Assembly (NCBI GenBank): GCA_021208685.1
Contig: JAJOJJ010000012.1
Span: 1-35,724 of the forward strand
Direction of reading: 5' to 3'
Length of the DNA stretch: 35,724 nt
From: Saccharospirillaceae bacterium
GTDB lineage: Bacteria; Pseudomonadota; Gammaproteobacteria; Pseudomonadales; Oceanobacteraceae
A model generated the notes under the pieces. That model was not told the origin of the DNA and did not search any database. It saw nothing but the letters and a program-made list of their open reading frames with translations. A program made the position numbers and the translations under genes. Below are positions 15,888 to 24,248 of the stretch, one piece after another. The first letter of the stretch is position 1. Every line of letters starts with the position of its first letter.

Positions 15888-16934
15888 ATGAAAAAACGAT
15901 TAAATAAAAAGGTTAACGGTTCTGCAGCGTCACGTTGTCTGTTACCGGCGCTTGGCTTATTGCTGTCGTTAGGCAGCATGACGGCACTGGCGGCAGACAA
16001 GGTCCGTTTCCAGCTGGACTGGCTGCCGGGCGGTGATAAAGCACCGGTCTATGTTGGTTTACAACAGGGCTTCTTTGCCGAGCAGGGACTGGAGGTAACG
16101 GTTGCTCAGGGGCGAGGTTCTCACGATGCCATTACCAAGCTGGCAACGGGCAACGCGGATATTGGATTGTCGGATCTGGTGGCGTTACTGCAGGCAAAAG
16201 CCGCAGAGAATGTTCCGGTGTCGGCGGTATATTCCGTTTTTTCTGAAGCGCCGCATGCTTTTTTTGTGCGCAGCGATTCCGGTATTAACAGCGTCGCCGA
16301 CGTTGCCGGTAAAAAAATCGCGACGTCGCCATTTACCTCATCCAATGTATTTCTGCCACTGCTGCTGGATGTTAATAAGGTCGATGAAACTTCCATCAAG
16401 TTGCTGAAAGCTGATCCCGGTGCGCTGAATCCGATGCTGCTGACCGGTAACACCGATGTGGTGATTTCCTGGATCACGGATTCTGAAGTGTATAAATCAC
16501 AGGCGAAAGAGGCGGGAAAAACCCTGACGATTATTCCCTGGTATGACGCCGGGCTTGAGTTTTACTCGACGGCAGTGGTTGCTTCAGACCGGTTTTTAAG
16601 TGAACGTCCGGAGGTTGCAAAGCGCTTTATAAAAGCCTACGCCAAAGCGATTGATTATACCTTCAGATTTCCGGCAGAAAGCGCTGCAGCGGTCAAAGCA
16701 GCCGTACCGGAAGTGGATGCAACCGTTGCGGAAGCCACCATCCGTTCGATAAACGGACTGGTGTATAACGATGCCAGCAGCAAAGCGGGTCTTGGCCGGT
16801 TTGATGCAGAACGGCTGATGACGACCTGGAATTGGACAGCAAAAGCGCAGGGTCTGGATGTCAGCAGTTTTGATCCTGAGCAGGCGGTTAAACGCGGTTT
16901 TATCCCGCAAACCAACCTCAGCAGCGCTGAATAA
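15888..16934 (+). CDS. ABC transporter substrate-binding protein, NMT1/THI5-like (SsuA/TauA type)
   Basis: 348 residues. Basic N-terminus, then a hydrophobic segment and signal peptide ending at ALAAD (about 35). The mature protein starts VRFQLDWLPGGDKAPVYVGLQQGFFAEQGLEVTV, the classic NMT1/THI5 opening, and continues with GRGSHDAITKLATGNADIGLSD. Known role: periplasmic capture of small N- or S-containing compounds (pyrimidine precursors, sulfonates, purine-like rings) for an ABC importer. No permease or ATPase gene is adjacent, so it must use a distant transporter. Start fixed by CAGGAG seven bases upstream. First gene behind a sigma-54 promoter, a structured leader and an intrinsic terminator. 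An oxygenase gene follows after 131 bp. Ligand is probably an oxidised purine, inferred from riboswitch-like leader and deaminase neighbour. Confidence 0.85.
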   Translation: MKKRLNKKVNGSAASRCLLPALGLLLSLGSMTALAADKVRFQLDWLPGGDKAPVYVGLQQGFFAEQGLEVTVAQGRGSHDAITKLATGNADIGLSDLVALLQAKAAENVPVSAVYSVFSEAPHAFFVRSDSGINSVADVAGKKIATSPFTSSNVFLPLLLDVNKVDETSIKLLKADPGALNPMLLTGNTDVVISWITDSEVYKSQAKEAGKTLTIIPWYDAGLEFYSTAVVASDRFLSERPEVAKRFIKAYAKAIDYTFRFPAESAAAVKAAVPEVDATVAEATIRSINGLVYNDASSKAGLGRFDAERLMTTWNWTAKAQGLDVSSFDPEQAVKRGFIPQTNLSSAE

Positions 16935-16962
16935 ACTATTTTAATCTGGAGTATAAGCAGCA

Positions 16963-16991
16963 GGACAGCATGCCCATTGGCCATGCTGTCC
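16963..16991 (+). other. Strong intergenic stem-loop between binding protein and dioxygenase genes
   Basis: Perfect 10-bp stem GGACAGCATG/CATGCTGTCC with a 9-base loop that can pair further (CC/GG). No T run follows, so it is more likely an mRNA 3'-end stabiliser than a terminator. Such structures after binding-protein genes often keep that mRNA segment more abundant than the downstream one. Confidence 0.6.
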
Positions 16992-17065
16992 CGGCATTGC
17001 TCCATGGTCTCTGCGCCGACAGCAGACCCTGTGTGTCGCAGTCAACTGACTCTGGAGAATCAGAT

Positions 17066-18124
17066 ATGAATAACGTCATTAATCATACAACCGGCAATAC
17101 CGCTGGGAATACAACGGTTAGCAGCCGTTATGATTTGCAGGAACTGAATTTCGAAAGCACCATCGGCGGTCCCGGACAGGAAAATAATGATCGTACGATT
17201 CCCGTAATTGATTTAACCGGTTTTGATCAGCGCCGGGCTGATATTCGTGAACAGCTGTGGCAGGCAGCAACGGATACCGGATTTTTTCAATTGATTAATC
17301 ACGGCATTGATGTGGCAAAAGTACGTGAGGCTTTTGCGTTATCGGAGCAGTTTTTCGCCTTAAGCGCGGAGGAAAAATCCCGCTTTCCATTAAAAGACGG
17401 CCTGAATGCCGGTTGGGAATTTATGGCGCAGGTGCGTCCGTCAACCGGCACCGCCGATCAGAAGGAATCGTATCAGATTACCTTACCGCATATGGATAAC
17501 CTGTGGCCGAACCAGACGCTGGTGCCTGAGTTTCAGCGGGTGATTCTCGATTTTGAGCAGCGCGCCTGGCAGCTGGGAATGCAGGTTTTATCCTGCTTTG
17601 CCGAAAAGCTGGGTTTTGCTCAGGACTTTTTTACTCAGGCTCACCGCCGTGATTCCGCCGAATATCAAAGCACGCTGCGGTTGCTGCATTATTTACCGCT
17701 GGCTGAAGGTGCAGGCGCAGAGCCGGGATTGTGGCGTGCCGGTGCGCATACCGATTTTGATTGCCTGACGATGGTCTTCCAGAAAACCGGTCAGGGCGGT
17801 CTGCAGGTTTGTCCGGGAAAAGAGGCGATGCACGCTCAGGAGTGGACCAGCGTGATTCCCCAGGATGACATTATCACCTGCAATATCGGCGATATGCTGA
17901 TGCGCTGGAGCGATGACAAGCTGAAATCCACCCTGCACCGGGTGCGTATGCCAAAACCGGATGAAGCCCGTGGCCCGCGTTATAGCATGGCGTTTTTCTG
18001 TCAGGCTAATAAGGATGTGATGATTCAGGGGCCGGAGAAAAAATACGCTGCAATTTCTGCACGCGATTATCTTCTTCAGCGTATTAATGCCAACTTTGCA
18101 GCGCAACCGGGCACAGTGACATAG
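17066..18124 (+). CDS. Fe(II)/2-oxoglutarate-type dioxygenase, isopenicillin N synthase-like
   Basis: 352 residues. N-terminal DIOX_N region with IPVIDLTGF (45-53) and GFFQLINHGI (72-81). The jelly-roll core carries iron ligands His228 and Asp230 (GAHTDFDCLTM) and His291 (LHRVRMP), and the co-substrate motif Arg305-x-Ser307 (RYSMAFF), so the active site is complete. Start at ATG 17066 with TCTGGAGA upstream; the open frame extends 32 codons further but without support. Second gene of the operon with the NMT1-like binding protein. Known: members hydroxylate or oxidise small molecules, and NMT1-motif riboswitches are reported to precede dioxygenase genes. Inference: it oxidises a purine-type ring or side chain supplied by the binding protein. 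It is not of the TauD-like XanA xanthine dioxygenase type. Confidence 0.85.
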   Translation: MNNVINHTTGNTAGNTTVSSRYDLQELNFESTIGGPGQENNDRTIPVIDLTGFDQRRADIREQLWQAATDTGFFQLINHGIDVAKVREAFALSEQFFALSAEEKSRFPLKDGLNAGWEFMAQVRPSTGTADQKESYQITLPHMDNLWPNQTLVPEFQRVILDFEQRAWQLGMQVLSCFAEKLGFAQDFFTQAHRRDSAEYQSTLRLLHYLPLAEGAGAEPGLWRAGAHTDFDCLTMVFQKTGQGGLQVCPGKEAMHAQEWTSVIPQDDIITCNIGDMLMRWSDDKLKSTLHRVRMPKPDEARGPRYSMAFFCQANKDVMIQGPEKKYAAISARDYLLQRINANFAAQPGTVT

Positions 18125-18164
18125 TGAGGACTGACAACAACGATAACTGACAGCAACGATACAG

Positions 18165-18192
18165 CCGCCGGTATATCCACCGGCGGTTTATT
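18165..18192 (+). terminator. Intrinsic terminator after the dioxygenase gene
   Basis: Perfect 8-bp GC-rich stem CCGCCGGT/ACCGGCGG with a 6-base loop, followed by TTTATT. It lies 40 bp after the dioxygenase stop and marks the end of the binding-protein/dioxygenase operon. Confidence 0.75.
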
Positions 18193-18207
18193 GCTGTCAC
18201 CCGCTTA

Positions 18208-18471
18208 GGGCCTGTCGACACTAATTAAATAGGCCTGTTATTGGCTAAAAATATCTCAAACAAGGCGCTGAGAGTGTGGCCTAACGGGTTAAGCGAACGA
18301 ACAGCAACGCAGGATGAGGGATTTTTAGCCATAACCCTTCGGGCTGAGGCCAGTTTTCCCCAATAACATCGTCGCTCGTCATTCATTTAGCCCGCTAATA
18401 TCACTCCTCTCTCCTTGTTCTGAGAAAAACTGGCTCTCAGCAGGATCTATTCAATTAGTGTCGACAGGCCC
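18208..18471. mobile_element. 264-bp MITE-like element with perfect terminal inverted repeats and TA duplication
   Basis: Ends GGGCCTGTCGACACTAATT and its exact reverse complement (19 perfect bp; similarity extends to about 30 bp with few mismatches), flanked on both sides by TA (18206-18207, 18472-18473). Internal inverted repeats GGCTAAAAAT/ATTTTTAGCC (18243-18252, 18321-18330) and GCCAGTTTT/AAAACTGGC (18349-18357, 18426-18434) allow extensive folding. No coding capacity, so it is non-autonomous. The TA target is typical of IS630/Tc1-like transposases; the mobilising transposase is not in the window. Its right end supplies the last base of the neighbouring gene's stop codon. Confidence 0.85.
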
Positions 18472-19481
18472 TAACAGGCCACGCTCTGATTTTTTATGTT
18501 CATCAGAATCGCCAGTGCCTGCAGACGTTTGTCGCGGTCGAAAATATCGTTGGTGAACATTAACTCATTCACCGGTATCTGGCTGACCAGTGCCTGTAAT
18601 TTCGAATGCAGGCTGGCTGGCCCTCCCGTTACAGATAACGCCAGAAACGCATCGACCTGCGCTTTGATCTGCGCATTCCAGATGCCTTCCATACTTTCCA
18701 CAGGGGGTGGTAAATACAGTGGCTGCCCCTGCATTAACGCCATAATCCGCTGCTGACTGCTGGTGGCGAGAAAGCGCGCTTCATCGTCGCTGGCGGCGGC
18801 GATAACAGGTAGGCACAGGATGACATGCGGTTTTTGCCAGGTGGCGGATGGCTGAAAACGATGGCGGTAAAGGGCGATCGCCTCACGCGCCAGGCGCGGA
18901 GCAAAGTGTCCGGCAAAGGCATAAGGCAGGCCGCGCTCGGCAGCCAGCTGAGCACTGAACAGGCTGGAGCCTAACAGCCATATTTCCACCGCACTGTTGG
19001 CACCGGGGTAAGCTTTAACGCGTTTGTGTGCGCCATCCGCTCCCAGCAGGGTCTGTAATTCTTCCACTTCCTGCGGGAAATGTTCGGCGCGCATATCATC
19101 ACGGCGCAGTGCGCGGCTGGTGAGCGGATCGGTACCGGGAGCACGGCCAAGGCCAAGATCAATGCGGCCGGGGTAGAGTGCATCCAGCGTACCGAACTGC
19201 TCGGCAACGATTAACGGCGGATGATTGGGCAGCATAATGCCACCGGAGCCAACGCGGAGTCGTTGTGTGCGTGCTGCGACCTGACCAATCAGTACGGCCG
19301 TGGCGCTGCTGGCAACCCCTTCCATATTGTGATGTTCGGCCAGCCAGAAGCGGTTAAAGCCCAGATCGTCGGCATGCTGTGCATAGTCGAGCATGGACGC
19401 CAGCGTCTGTGCCACCGTAAATCCCTGTGGCACCGAAGCCAGCTCCAGCAGCGAAAAGGGAATATCGGCCAGTGAGGTCAT
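18471..19481 (-). CDS. LLM-class flavin-dependent oxidoreductase (luciferase-like, MsnO8 type)
   Basis: 336 residues from ATG 19481 ([17 protein letters not shown]); the frame extends 15 codons upstream without a better ribosome site. Shows the bacterial-luciferase-like TIM barrel with [21 protein letters not shown] (about 40-60), [13 protein letters not shown] (about 79-91) and [15 protein letters not shown], the pattern of MsnO8-type single-component LLM proteins. Likely an FMN/FMNH2-dependent monooxygenase or reductase of unknown substrate. The TAG stop is built from the TA target site and the first base of the adjacent MITE-like element. Without the element the stop would be TAA at the same codon, so the protein is unchanged but its natural 3' end is lost. 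A terminator separates it from the upstream aldehyde dehydrogenase gene. Confidence 0.87.
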   Translation of the reverse strand: MTSLADIPFSLLELASVPQGFTVAQTLASMLDYAQHADDLGFNRFWLAEHHNMEGVASSATAVLIGQVAARTQRLRVGSGGIMLPNHPPLIVAEQFGTLDALYPGRIDLGLGRAPGTDPLTSRALRRDDMRAEHFPQEVEELQTLLGADGAHKRVKAYPGANSAVEIWLLGSSLFSAQLAAERGLPYAFAGHFAPRLAREAIALYRHRFQPSATWQKPHVILCLPVIAAASDDEARFLATSSQQRIMALMQGQPLYLPPPVESMEGIWNAQIKAQVDAFLALSVTGGPASLHSKLQALVSQIPVNELMFTNDIFDRDKRLQALAILMNIKNQSVAC

Positions 19482-19571
19482 AATGTGGCCCACCATGAAT
19501 GCAATGAAAGGCTCACAGGGTGCCACACTGCAACAGACTGGTCAGCGTGACGCTGAGGAAAGCACTGTTGC

Positions 19572-19600
19572 AAAAAGCGGGCGGAATACATAACGCCCGC
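19572..19600 (-). terminator. Intrinsic terminator after the aldehyde dehydrogenase gene
   Basis: Read on the minus strand: GCGGGCG, 10-base loop, CGCCCGC, then TTTTT. It starts 34 bp after the aldehyde dehydrogenase stop. A second hairpin, GCCCGC/GCGGGC (19595-19609), shares one arm. It separates the dehydrogenase from the LLM gene. Confidence 0.8.
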
Positions 19601-19634
19601 AGTGCGGGCGCGTTATCAGGGTCTTAATACCGGA

Positions 19635-21155
19635 TCAGAAGAATCCCAGCGGGCTGGTGCTGTAGCTGACCAGCAGGTTTTTGGTCTGCTGATAATGTTC
19701 CAGCGCCTTTTTGTGGGTTTCGCGGCCGATACCGGATTTTTTATAGCCGCCGAAGGCCGCATGCGCCGGATAGGCATGGTAGCAGTTGGTCCAGACCCGG
19801 CCTGCCTGAATATTACGCCCCATGCGGTAAGCCAGATTCATATCGCGCGTCCAGACACCGGCACCCAGACCAAATTCGGTGTCATTGGCGATGGCCAGTG
19901 CTTCGGCTTCATCCCTGAAGGTGGTCACGCTGATGACCGGGCCGAAAATTTCTTCCTGGAAAATACGCATGTCATTTTTGCCGTACAGCATGGTTGGCTG
20001 AATGTAATAGCCTTTGCTGAGATCGCCGCTTAACGCTTCGGCATGACCGCCGAGCAATACTTTGGCGCCTTCGGTTTTGCCAATGGCAATGTAATTCATA
20101 ATGCGTTCGTACTGTTCTTCCGAGGCCTGAGCACCCACCTGAGTGTCGGTATCCAATGGGTTACCACGGATGATTTTTCCGGCACGGGCCACGACCATTT
20201 CGATCAGATCGTCATAAATCGTTTCCTGAATCAATGCACGTGACGGACAGGTACACACCTCACCCTGATTAAAGAACGCCAGAGTCATACCTTCCACGCA
20301 TTTGCTCAGATAATCATCTTCGTGCTGCATCACGTCGGCGAAATAAATATTCGGTGATTTTCCGCCTAATTCAACGGTGCTTGGAATTAATAAATCGGCA
20401 GCGCATTTCAGAATATGCTGGCCCACCGGAGTGGAGCCGGTGAAGGCAATTTTGGCAATGCGCTGGCTGGTGGCCAGTGCCTGACCGGCTTCTTCGCCGA
20501 TGCCATTCACAATGTTCACTACGCCCGGCGGCAACAGATCACCGATCAGCTCCATTAAAACCAGAATGGATGCCGGGGTTTGTTCAGCCGGTTTCATCAC
20601 CACACAGTTACCACCGGCGAGTGCCGGGCCAAGTTTCCAGGCGGCCATTAACAGTGGGAAGTTCCACGGAATAATCTGGCCGACAACACCCAGTGGTTCA
20701 TGAATATGGTACGCCACCGTGGTTTCGTCGATTTCGGCCATGGTGCCTTCCTGAGCGCGCAGACAACCGGCGAAATAGCGGAAATGATCCACCGCCAGCG
20801 GAATATCCGCGGCCAGGGTTTCACGCACGGCTTTGCCGTTATCCCAGGTTTCGGCCACGGCCAGCATTTCCAGATTCTGTTCCATACGATCGGCAATGCG
20901 CAGCAGAATATTGGAGCGTTCAGTCGCGGAGGTTTTGCCCCAGGCGGCGGCTGCATTGTGGGCCGCATCCAGCGCCAGTTCGATATCGGCACCGTCTGAG
21001 CGTGGCACCTGACAGAACACCTGACCATTCACCGGACTGATGTTATCCATATAGCGGCCGTTCACAGGTTTTACCCAGTCACCACCGATGTAGTTCTGAT
21101 ACTGGCTTTTAAAGCTGACGACCGAGCCGGTCTGTCCGGGATTGGCATAAATCAT
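19635..21155 (-). CDS. exaC: NAD-dependent aldehyde dehydrogenase, ExaC/AcoD/AldB type
   Basis: 506 residues, the same length as ExaC. Start ATG 21155 with AAGGAGA upstream. Contains the NAD-binding motif [10 protein letters not shown] (238-247), catalytic Glu262 (VELGGKSP) and nucleophile Cys301 ([10 protein letters not shown]). The C-terminus [14 protein letters not shown] is characteristic of the acetaldehyde dehydrogenases AcoD/ExaC/AldB. Reaction: acetaldehyde (and other short aldehydes) plus NAD+ to acetate, acting in ethanol or acetoin breakdown in the cytosol. Divergent from an AraC regulator gene of the type that accompanies such dehydrogenases, with a direct-repeat operator candidate between them. 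No quinoprotein ethanol dehydrogenase (exaA) is in the window. Terminator follows. Confidence 0.9.
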   Translation of the reverse strand: MIYANPGQTGSVVSFKSQYQNYIGGDWVKPVNGRYMDNISPVNGQVFCQVPRSDGADIELALDAAHNAAAAWGKTSATERSNILLRIADRMEQNLEMLAVAETWDNGKAVRETLAADIPLAVDHFRYFAGCLRAQEGTMAEIDETTVAYHIHEPLGVVGQIIPWNFPLLMAAWKLGPALAGGNCVVMKPAEQTPASILVLMELIGDLLPPGVVNIVNGIGEEAGQALATSQRIAKIAFTGSTPVGQHILKCAADLLIPSTVELGGKSPNIYFADVMQHEDDYLSKCVEGMTLAFFNQGEVCTCPSRALIQETIYDDLIEMVVARAGKIIRGNPLDTDTQVGAQASEEQYERIMNYIAIGKTEGAKVLLGGHAEALSGDLSKGYYIQPTMLYGKNDMRIFQEEIFGPVISVTTFRDEAEALAIANDTEFGLGAGVWTRDMNLAYRMGRNIQAGRVWTNCYHAYPAHAAFGGYKKSGIGRETHKKALEHYQQTKNLLVSYSTSPLGFF

Positions 21156-21257
21156 GGTGTTCTCCTTGTTATTGTTCACACGCGAGCCTTGGACTTTTGT
21201 CTGGGCTCTGCGGGTTGTGTGAGTTCAGGCTATGTGATCTGATGATTGGCCACTTGC

Positions 21258-21287
21258 CTGAGCGTCTGAATCACTGTGCTGAGCGTC
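21258..21287. promoter_or_regulatory. Direct repeat spaced two helical turns, AraC-type operator candidate
   Basis: CTGAGCGTC occurs at 21258-21266 and 21279-21287, 21 bp apart start to start. Direct half-sites about 21 bp apart are the usual AraC-family arrangement. They lie about 100 bp before the aldehyde dehydrogenase start and 136 bp before the AraC gene. An additional inverted pair TACCGC/GCGGTA (21388-21409) sits just before the AraC ribosome site. Confidence 0.55.
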
Positions 21288-21422
21288 CATGCTGCTCAAC
21301 ACCAGCCTGAATGGCTGTGGACAACCGGCGTGATGCGGGCCGTAAGGCCGAGTAAGAAGCAGATAAAAAATAATTAAAACAAAGAGATACCGCATAAGCA
21401 CAAGCGGTAACAGGAGGTCAGA

Positions 21423-22376
21423 ATGCGCGATTCCGGTCTGGCAGCTCAGGCGGCATTTAACCGCCGTACTCTTGTTCGCGGCTCGGGTCCGCAGCAATTG
21501 GTGGAAAACCGCACAGTCTTTGCCAGCCATGGCGCTGAACTGTCAATCTACGACACCTTTGCCTCGGCAGAAAAAGTCCGCCTCGATGCCGATGAGATTC
21601 TTTACTGCGGCATGATCAGTGGTAAGAAAATTCTGCATGGTAAACATCATTTTAATTCGGCATTTTTACCGCACGAATCGTTTGTGATGGCACCGGGAGA
21701 AACCGTTGCCATCGATTTCCCCGAGGCTACGCTCGATAACCCGACCAGCTGCCTGACGCTGGGTATCAGCCGTGAGCGGTTGCGCGATGTCTGTGATCAG
21801 CTCAATCAGAAAAATCCGTTACCCAAAGAGCTGGGCTGCTGGCGTCCGCATGATGATCATGTGCTGCATTTATTTCATACCGAGGCAACGCAACAATTGC
21901 TGGAACGTATTGTCGGCAGTTTTGTGCATAACGATGATGACCGTGATCTGGTATTGAATTTAGGCGTTACCGAATTATTAACCCGTATGCTGCGTCAGCA
22001 GGGGCGTAATTTTTTACTGAATTGTGCGCGCCATGATCCGACCTTAAATGGTCTGACGGATACCATCCGTTATATTGATGATCATCTGGCGGAAACGGTT
22101 GATATTGAGCAGCTGTGCCGTATTGCCTGTATGTCGCGCAGTAAGTTTTATCAGCAGTTCCGGCATGTGATGGGCACCGGACCGATGGAGTATATTCAGC
22201 AGCGCCGTCTTGAGCGGGCGCGGGAATTGCTCGATACCGGACGCGGCATTACCGAGGTCTGCTATGAGGTGGGGTATGTGAATGCCAGCCATTTTACCCG
22301 CCGTTTTCATCAGCAGTATGGTGTCTCGCCACGGGAGTATGTAAAACAACGCGAACCCCTGATTTTGCAGGGATAA
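21423..22376 (+). CDS. AraC-family transcriptional regulator
   Basis: 317 residues. N-terminal effector domain of the AraC_N type (SIYDTFASAEKVRLDADEILYCGMISGKKILHG, LPHESFVMAPGETVAIDFP). C-terminal double helix-turn-helix from about residue 215 (VDIEQLCRIACMSRSKFYQQFRHVMGTGPMEYIQQRR) to 308 (GYVNASHFTRRFHQQYGVSPREY), both helices intact. AGGAGG five bases before the start. Divergent from the aldehyde dehydrogenase gene, so probably its activator, responding to an alcohol, aldehyde or related metabolite (inference from arrangement). Confidence 0.88.
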   Translation: MRDSGLAAQAAFNRRTLVRGSGPQQLVENRTVFASHGAELSIYDTFASAEKVRLDADEILYCGMISGKKILHGKHHFNSAFLPHESFVMAPGETVAIDFPEATLDNPTSCLTLGISRERLRDVCDQLNQKNPLPKELGCWRPHDDHVLHLFHTEATQQLLERIVGSFVHNDDDRDLVLNLGVTELLTRMLRQQGRNFLLNCARHDPTLNGLTDTIRYIDDHLAETVDIEQLCRIACMSRSKFYQQFRHVMGTGPMEYIQQRRLERARELLDTGRGITEVCYEVGYVNASHFTRRFHQQYGVSPREYVKQREPLILQG

Positions 22377-22410
22377 TGGGGGTATTTGCAGCTTGCCATG
22401 ATCATGCCCG

Positions 22411-23103
22411 TTATCGCACGGGCTTACGGAAAATCACCACTCTCGGGCTGTCGCGCCAGACAATCTCCCAACCGAAATGCCGGGCAATCCAGTCCGGCGT
22501 TTTTTCCTGCATAAACACCACATGGGTCGGATCGCGGGTGTAATGCCAGCGCGAAAAATATTCTGCATCCGTCCAGCGGCTGGTCATTAAGCCGAGATAG
22601 CCGCCTTCGCACAGTAAACCACTCAGTCTGCTCAGTTCGGTGTGCGGATTGTGAAAATGTTCGAAGCATTCCGTGGCCGTAATCACATCGTACTGACGGC
22701 GTAACCGGGCCGGAAAGAAAAACGGATCATAGTCATCGCAGGCAATACCCGCAGCCGCCAGTAGTTTTGATAATGTCGGCCCCGGCCCGCAGCCGTAATC
22801 AAGTGCCTGCATGCCCGGTGTTAATAATGGCAACAGAGGGGTCAGCAGGTGCTGCAGAAACTGCACATAACCGGCATCGTCAATGCTGTTTTCATGGGTG
22901 GCGTAATAGGCTTTTTCGTCTGCGGCGCTAAGCCGTTGTTGTGGGTCGGCAAAGGCCAGTGAGCATTGGCCGCAGGCAAAATAGCGGCGCTTATCGGCTC
23001 CTTTAACGGATGGGTGCGGACCACCGGCCTGGCACAACGGGCAATGGCTGGCCGTGTTGTTGTTGGTGGGGCGGGTTTCTGTGTTGCCAGACTGTGTGGT
23101 CAC
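22411..23103 (-). CDS. Class I SAM-dependent methyltransferase with N-terminal zinc ribbon
   Basis: 230 residues. Four cysteines, Cys21/24 and Cys44/47 (CPLC, CGQC), form a likely zinc ribbon. The Rossmann methyltransferase domain has its SAM motif ALDYGCGPGPT at 100-110, an acidic loop DDYDPFF near 123-129 and a motif resembling post-I (DVITATECFEHF). Start ATG 23103. Substrate unknown; the zinc ribbon may bind nucleic acid or protein. Divergent from epd and convergent with the AraC gene, so transcribed alone. A 6-bp hairpin overlaps its stop codon. Confidence 0.78.
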   Translation of the reverse strand: MTTQSGNTETRPTNNNTASHCPLCQAGGPHPSVKGADKRRYFACGQCSLAFADPQQRLSAADEKAYYATHENSIDDAGYVQFLQHLLTPLLPLLTPGMQALDYGCGPGPTLSKLLAAAGIACDDYDPFFFPARLRRQYDVITATECFEHFHNPHTELSRLSGLLCEGGYLGLMTSRWTDAEYFSRWHYTRDPTHVVFMQEKTPDWIARHFGWEIVWRDSPRVVIFRKPVR

Positions 23104-23214
23104 GGCTCAGGCTCATTCATCAAAATAAGAAAGGGAGTGTAGCTGTTTTGCCTTGGCAGGTTAAATCCGCGAGAATAGCGCCCTTGTGTTACTGGCCCGG
23201 AGGCCGGGTATTTT

Positions 23215-24237
23215 ATGACCACCCGTATTGCTATTAATGGTTTTGGCCGTATCGGCCGCTGTGTGCTGCGTGCTCTGTACGAAAATGGCTACCGTGACCG
23301 TTTGCAGGTTGTGGCCATTAACGAGCTGGCTGATATCGAAACCATCAGCTATATGCTGCGCTATGACAGCACTCACGGGCGTTTTCCGGGTCAGGTGGAA
23401 GTGGTGGATGAACGCCACCTGAGTGTCAATGGTGACCGTATCTGTATTCGTCACGAAGCCGACGCGGCGGCTCTTGATTGGGCAGCACTGAACATTGATC
23501 TGGTGCTGGAGTGCAGTGGCCAGATTAAAACCCGCGAAGAGTGCGAACAGCATCTGGCCGGTGGTGCGCATAAGGTGCTGATTTCCAATCCGGCGGACAG
23601 CGAGGTGGATAACACCATTATTTTTGGTCTGAATCAGCATACGCTGAGCGACGATCAGCGGATTGTTTCCAACGGCTCATGCTCAACCAATTGTCTGCTG
23701 CCGATCCTGACGTTGCTGGATGAGGCTTTTGGTATCGAGGCCGGAGTAACCACCACCATTCACTCGGCAATGAATGACCAGCCAGTGATTGATGCCTACC
23801 ATTCTGATTTACGCCGCACCCGTGCTGCAGGGCAGAGCATTATTCCGGTGGATACCGGATTGCCGCTGGGCATTGCACGGTTAATGCCCAAGCTTGCCGG
23901 TAAAATCGAAAGTCTGCATGTGCGCGTACCAACCATTAATGTGTCAGCGCTGGATATCAGCCTGCAGTTACAGCAGCCAACCACGACCGATGCTGTTAAC
24001 GCGTTACTGGCCGCTGCCAGCACCGGGACATTACAGGGCATTCTTGGCATTACCCGTGAGGCCCACGCATCAATCGATTTTAATCATGACCCGCGTTCCG
24101 GCATTGTGGATGCTACCCAGACCCGCATCAGTGGCGGACAGCTGCTGAAGTTACTGGTGTGGTTTGATAATGAATGGGGTTTTGCCAACCGTATGCTGGA
24201 TACCGCCTGCGCGATGAGTGCCGGTTGCGGCCGTTGA
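23215..24237 (+). CDS. epd: D-erythrose-4-phosphate dehydrogenase (GAPDH family)
   Basis: 340 residues (E. coli Epd 339). NAD-binding INGFGRIGRCVLRAL (7-21), catalytic Cys156 (NGSCSTNCLLP; GAPDH proper has SASCTTN) and His183 (TIHSAMNDQPVIDAYH). NELAD (36-40) and the HSAMNDQPVIDAYH segment mark Epd rather than glycolytic GapA. Reaction: erythrose 4-phosphate plus NAD+ to 4-phosphoerythronate, first step of pyridoxal 5'-phosphate synthesis. In many gammaproteobacteria epd lies before pgk and fba; here it is followed after 11 bp by a convergent diguanylate cyclase gene, so that cluster is absent. Confidence 0.88.
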   Translation: MTTRIAINGFGRIGRCVLRALYENGYRDRLQVVAINELADIETISYMLRYDSTHGRFPGQVEVVDERHLSVNGDRICIRHEADAAALDWAALNIDLVLECSGQIKTREECEQHLAGGAHKVLISNPADSEVDNTIIFGLNQHTLSDDQRIVSNGSCSTNCLLPILTLLDEAFGIEAGVTTTIHSAMNDQPVIDAYHSDLRRTRAAGQSIIPVDTGLPLGIARLMPKLAGKIESLHVRVPTINVSALDISLQLQQPTTTDAVNALLAAASTGTLQGILGITREAHASIDFNHDPRSGIVDATQTRISGGQLLKLLVWFDNEWGFANRMLDTACAMSAGCGR

Positions 24238-24248
24238 TTTTACCCGGA

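Noticed and set aside
15713-15907. Open frame of about 65 codons in the leader, overlapping the start of the binding-protein gene
   Set aside because: No ribosome binding site, no family resemblance, and it runs through the intrinsic terminator hairpin; leader RNA function explains the region better.
21156-21422. Sigma-54 promoter between exaC and the AraC gene
   Set aside because: GG and GC pairs occur (for example near 21247 and 21300), but their spacing is wrong by one or more bases.
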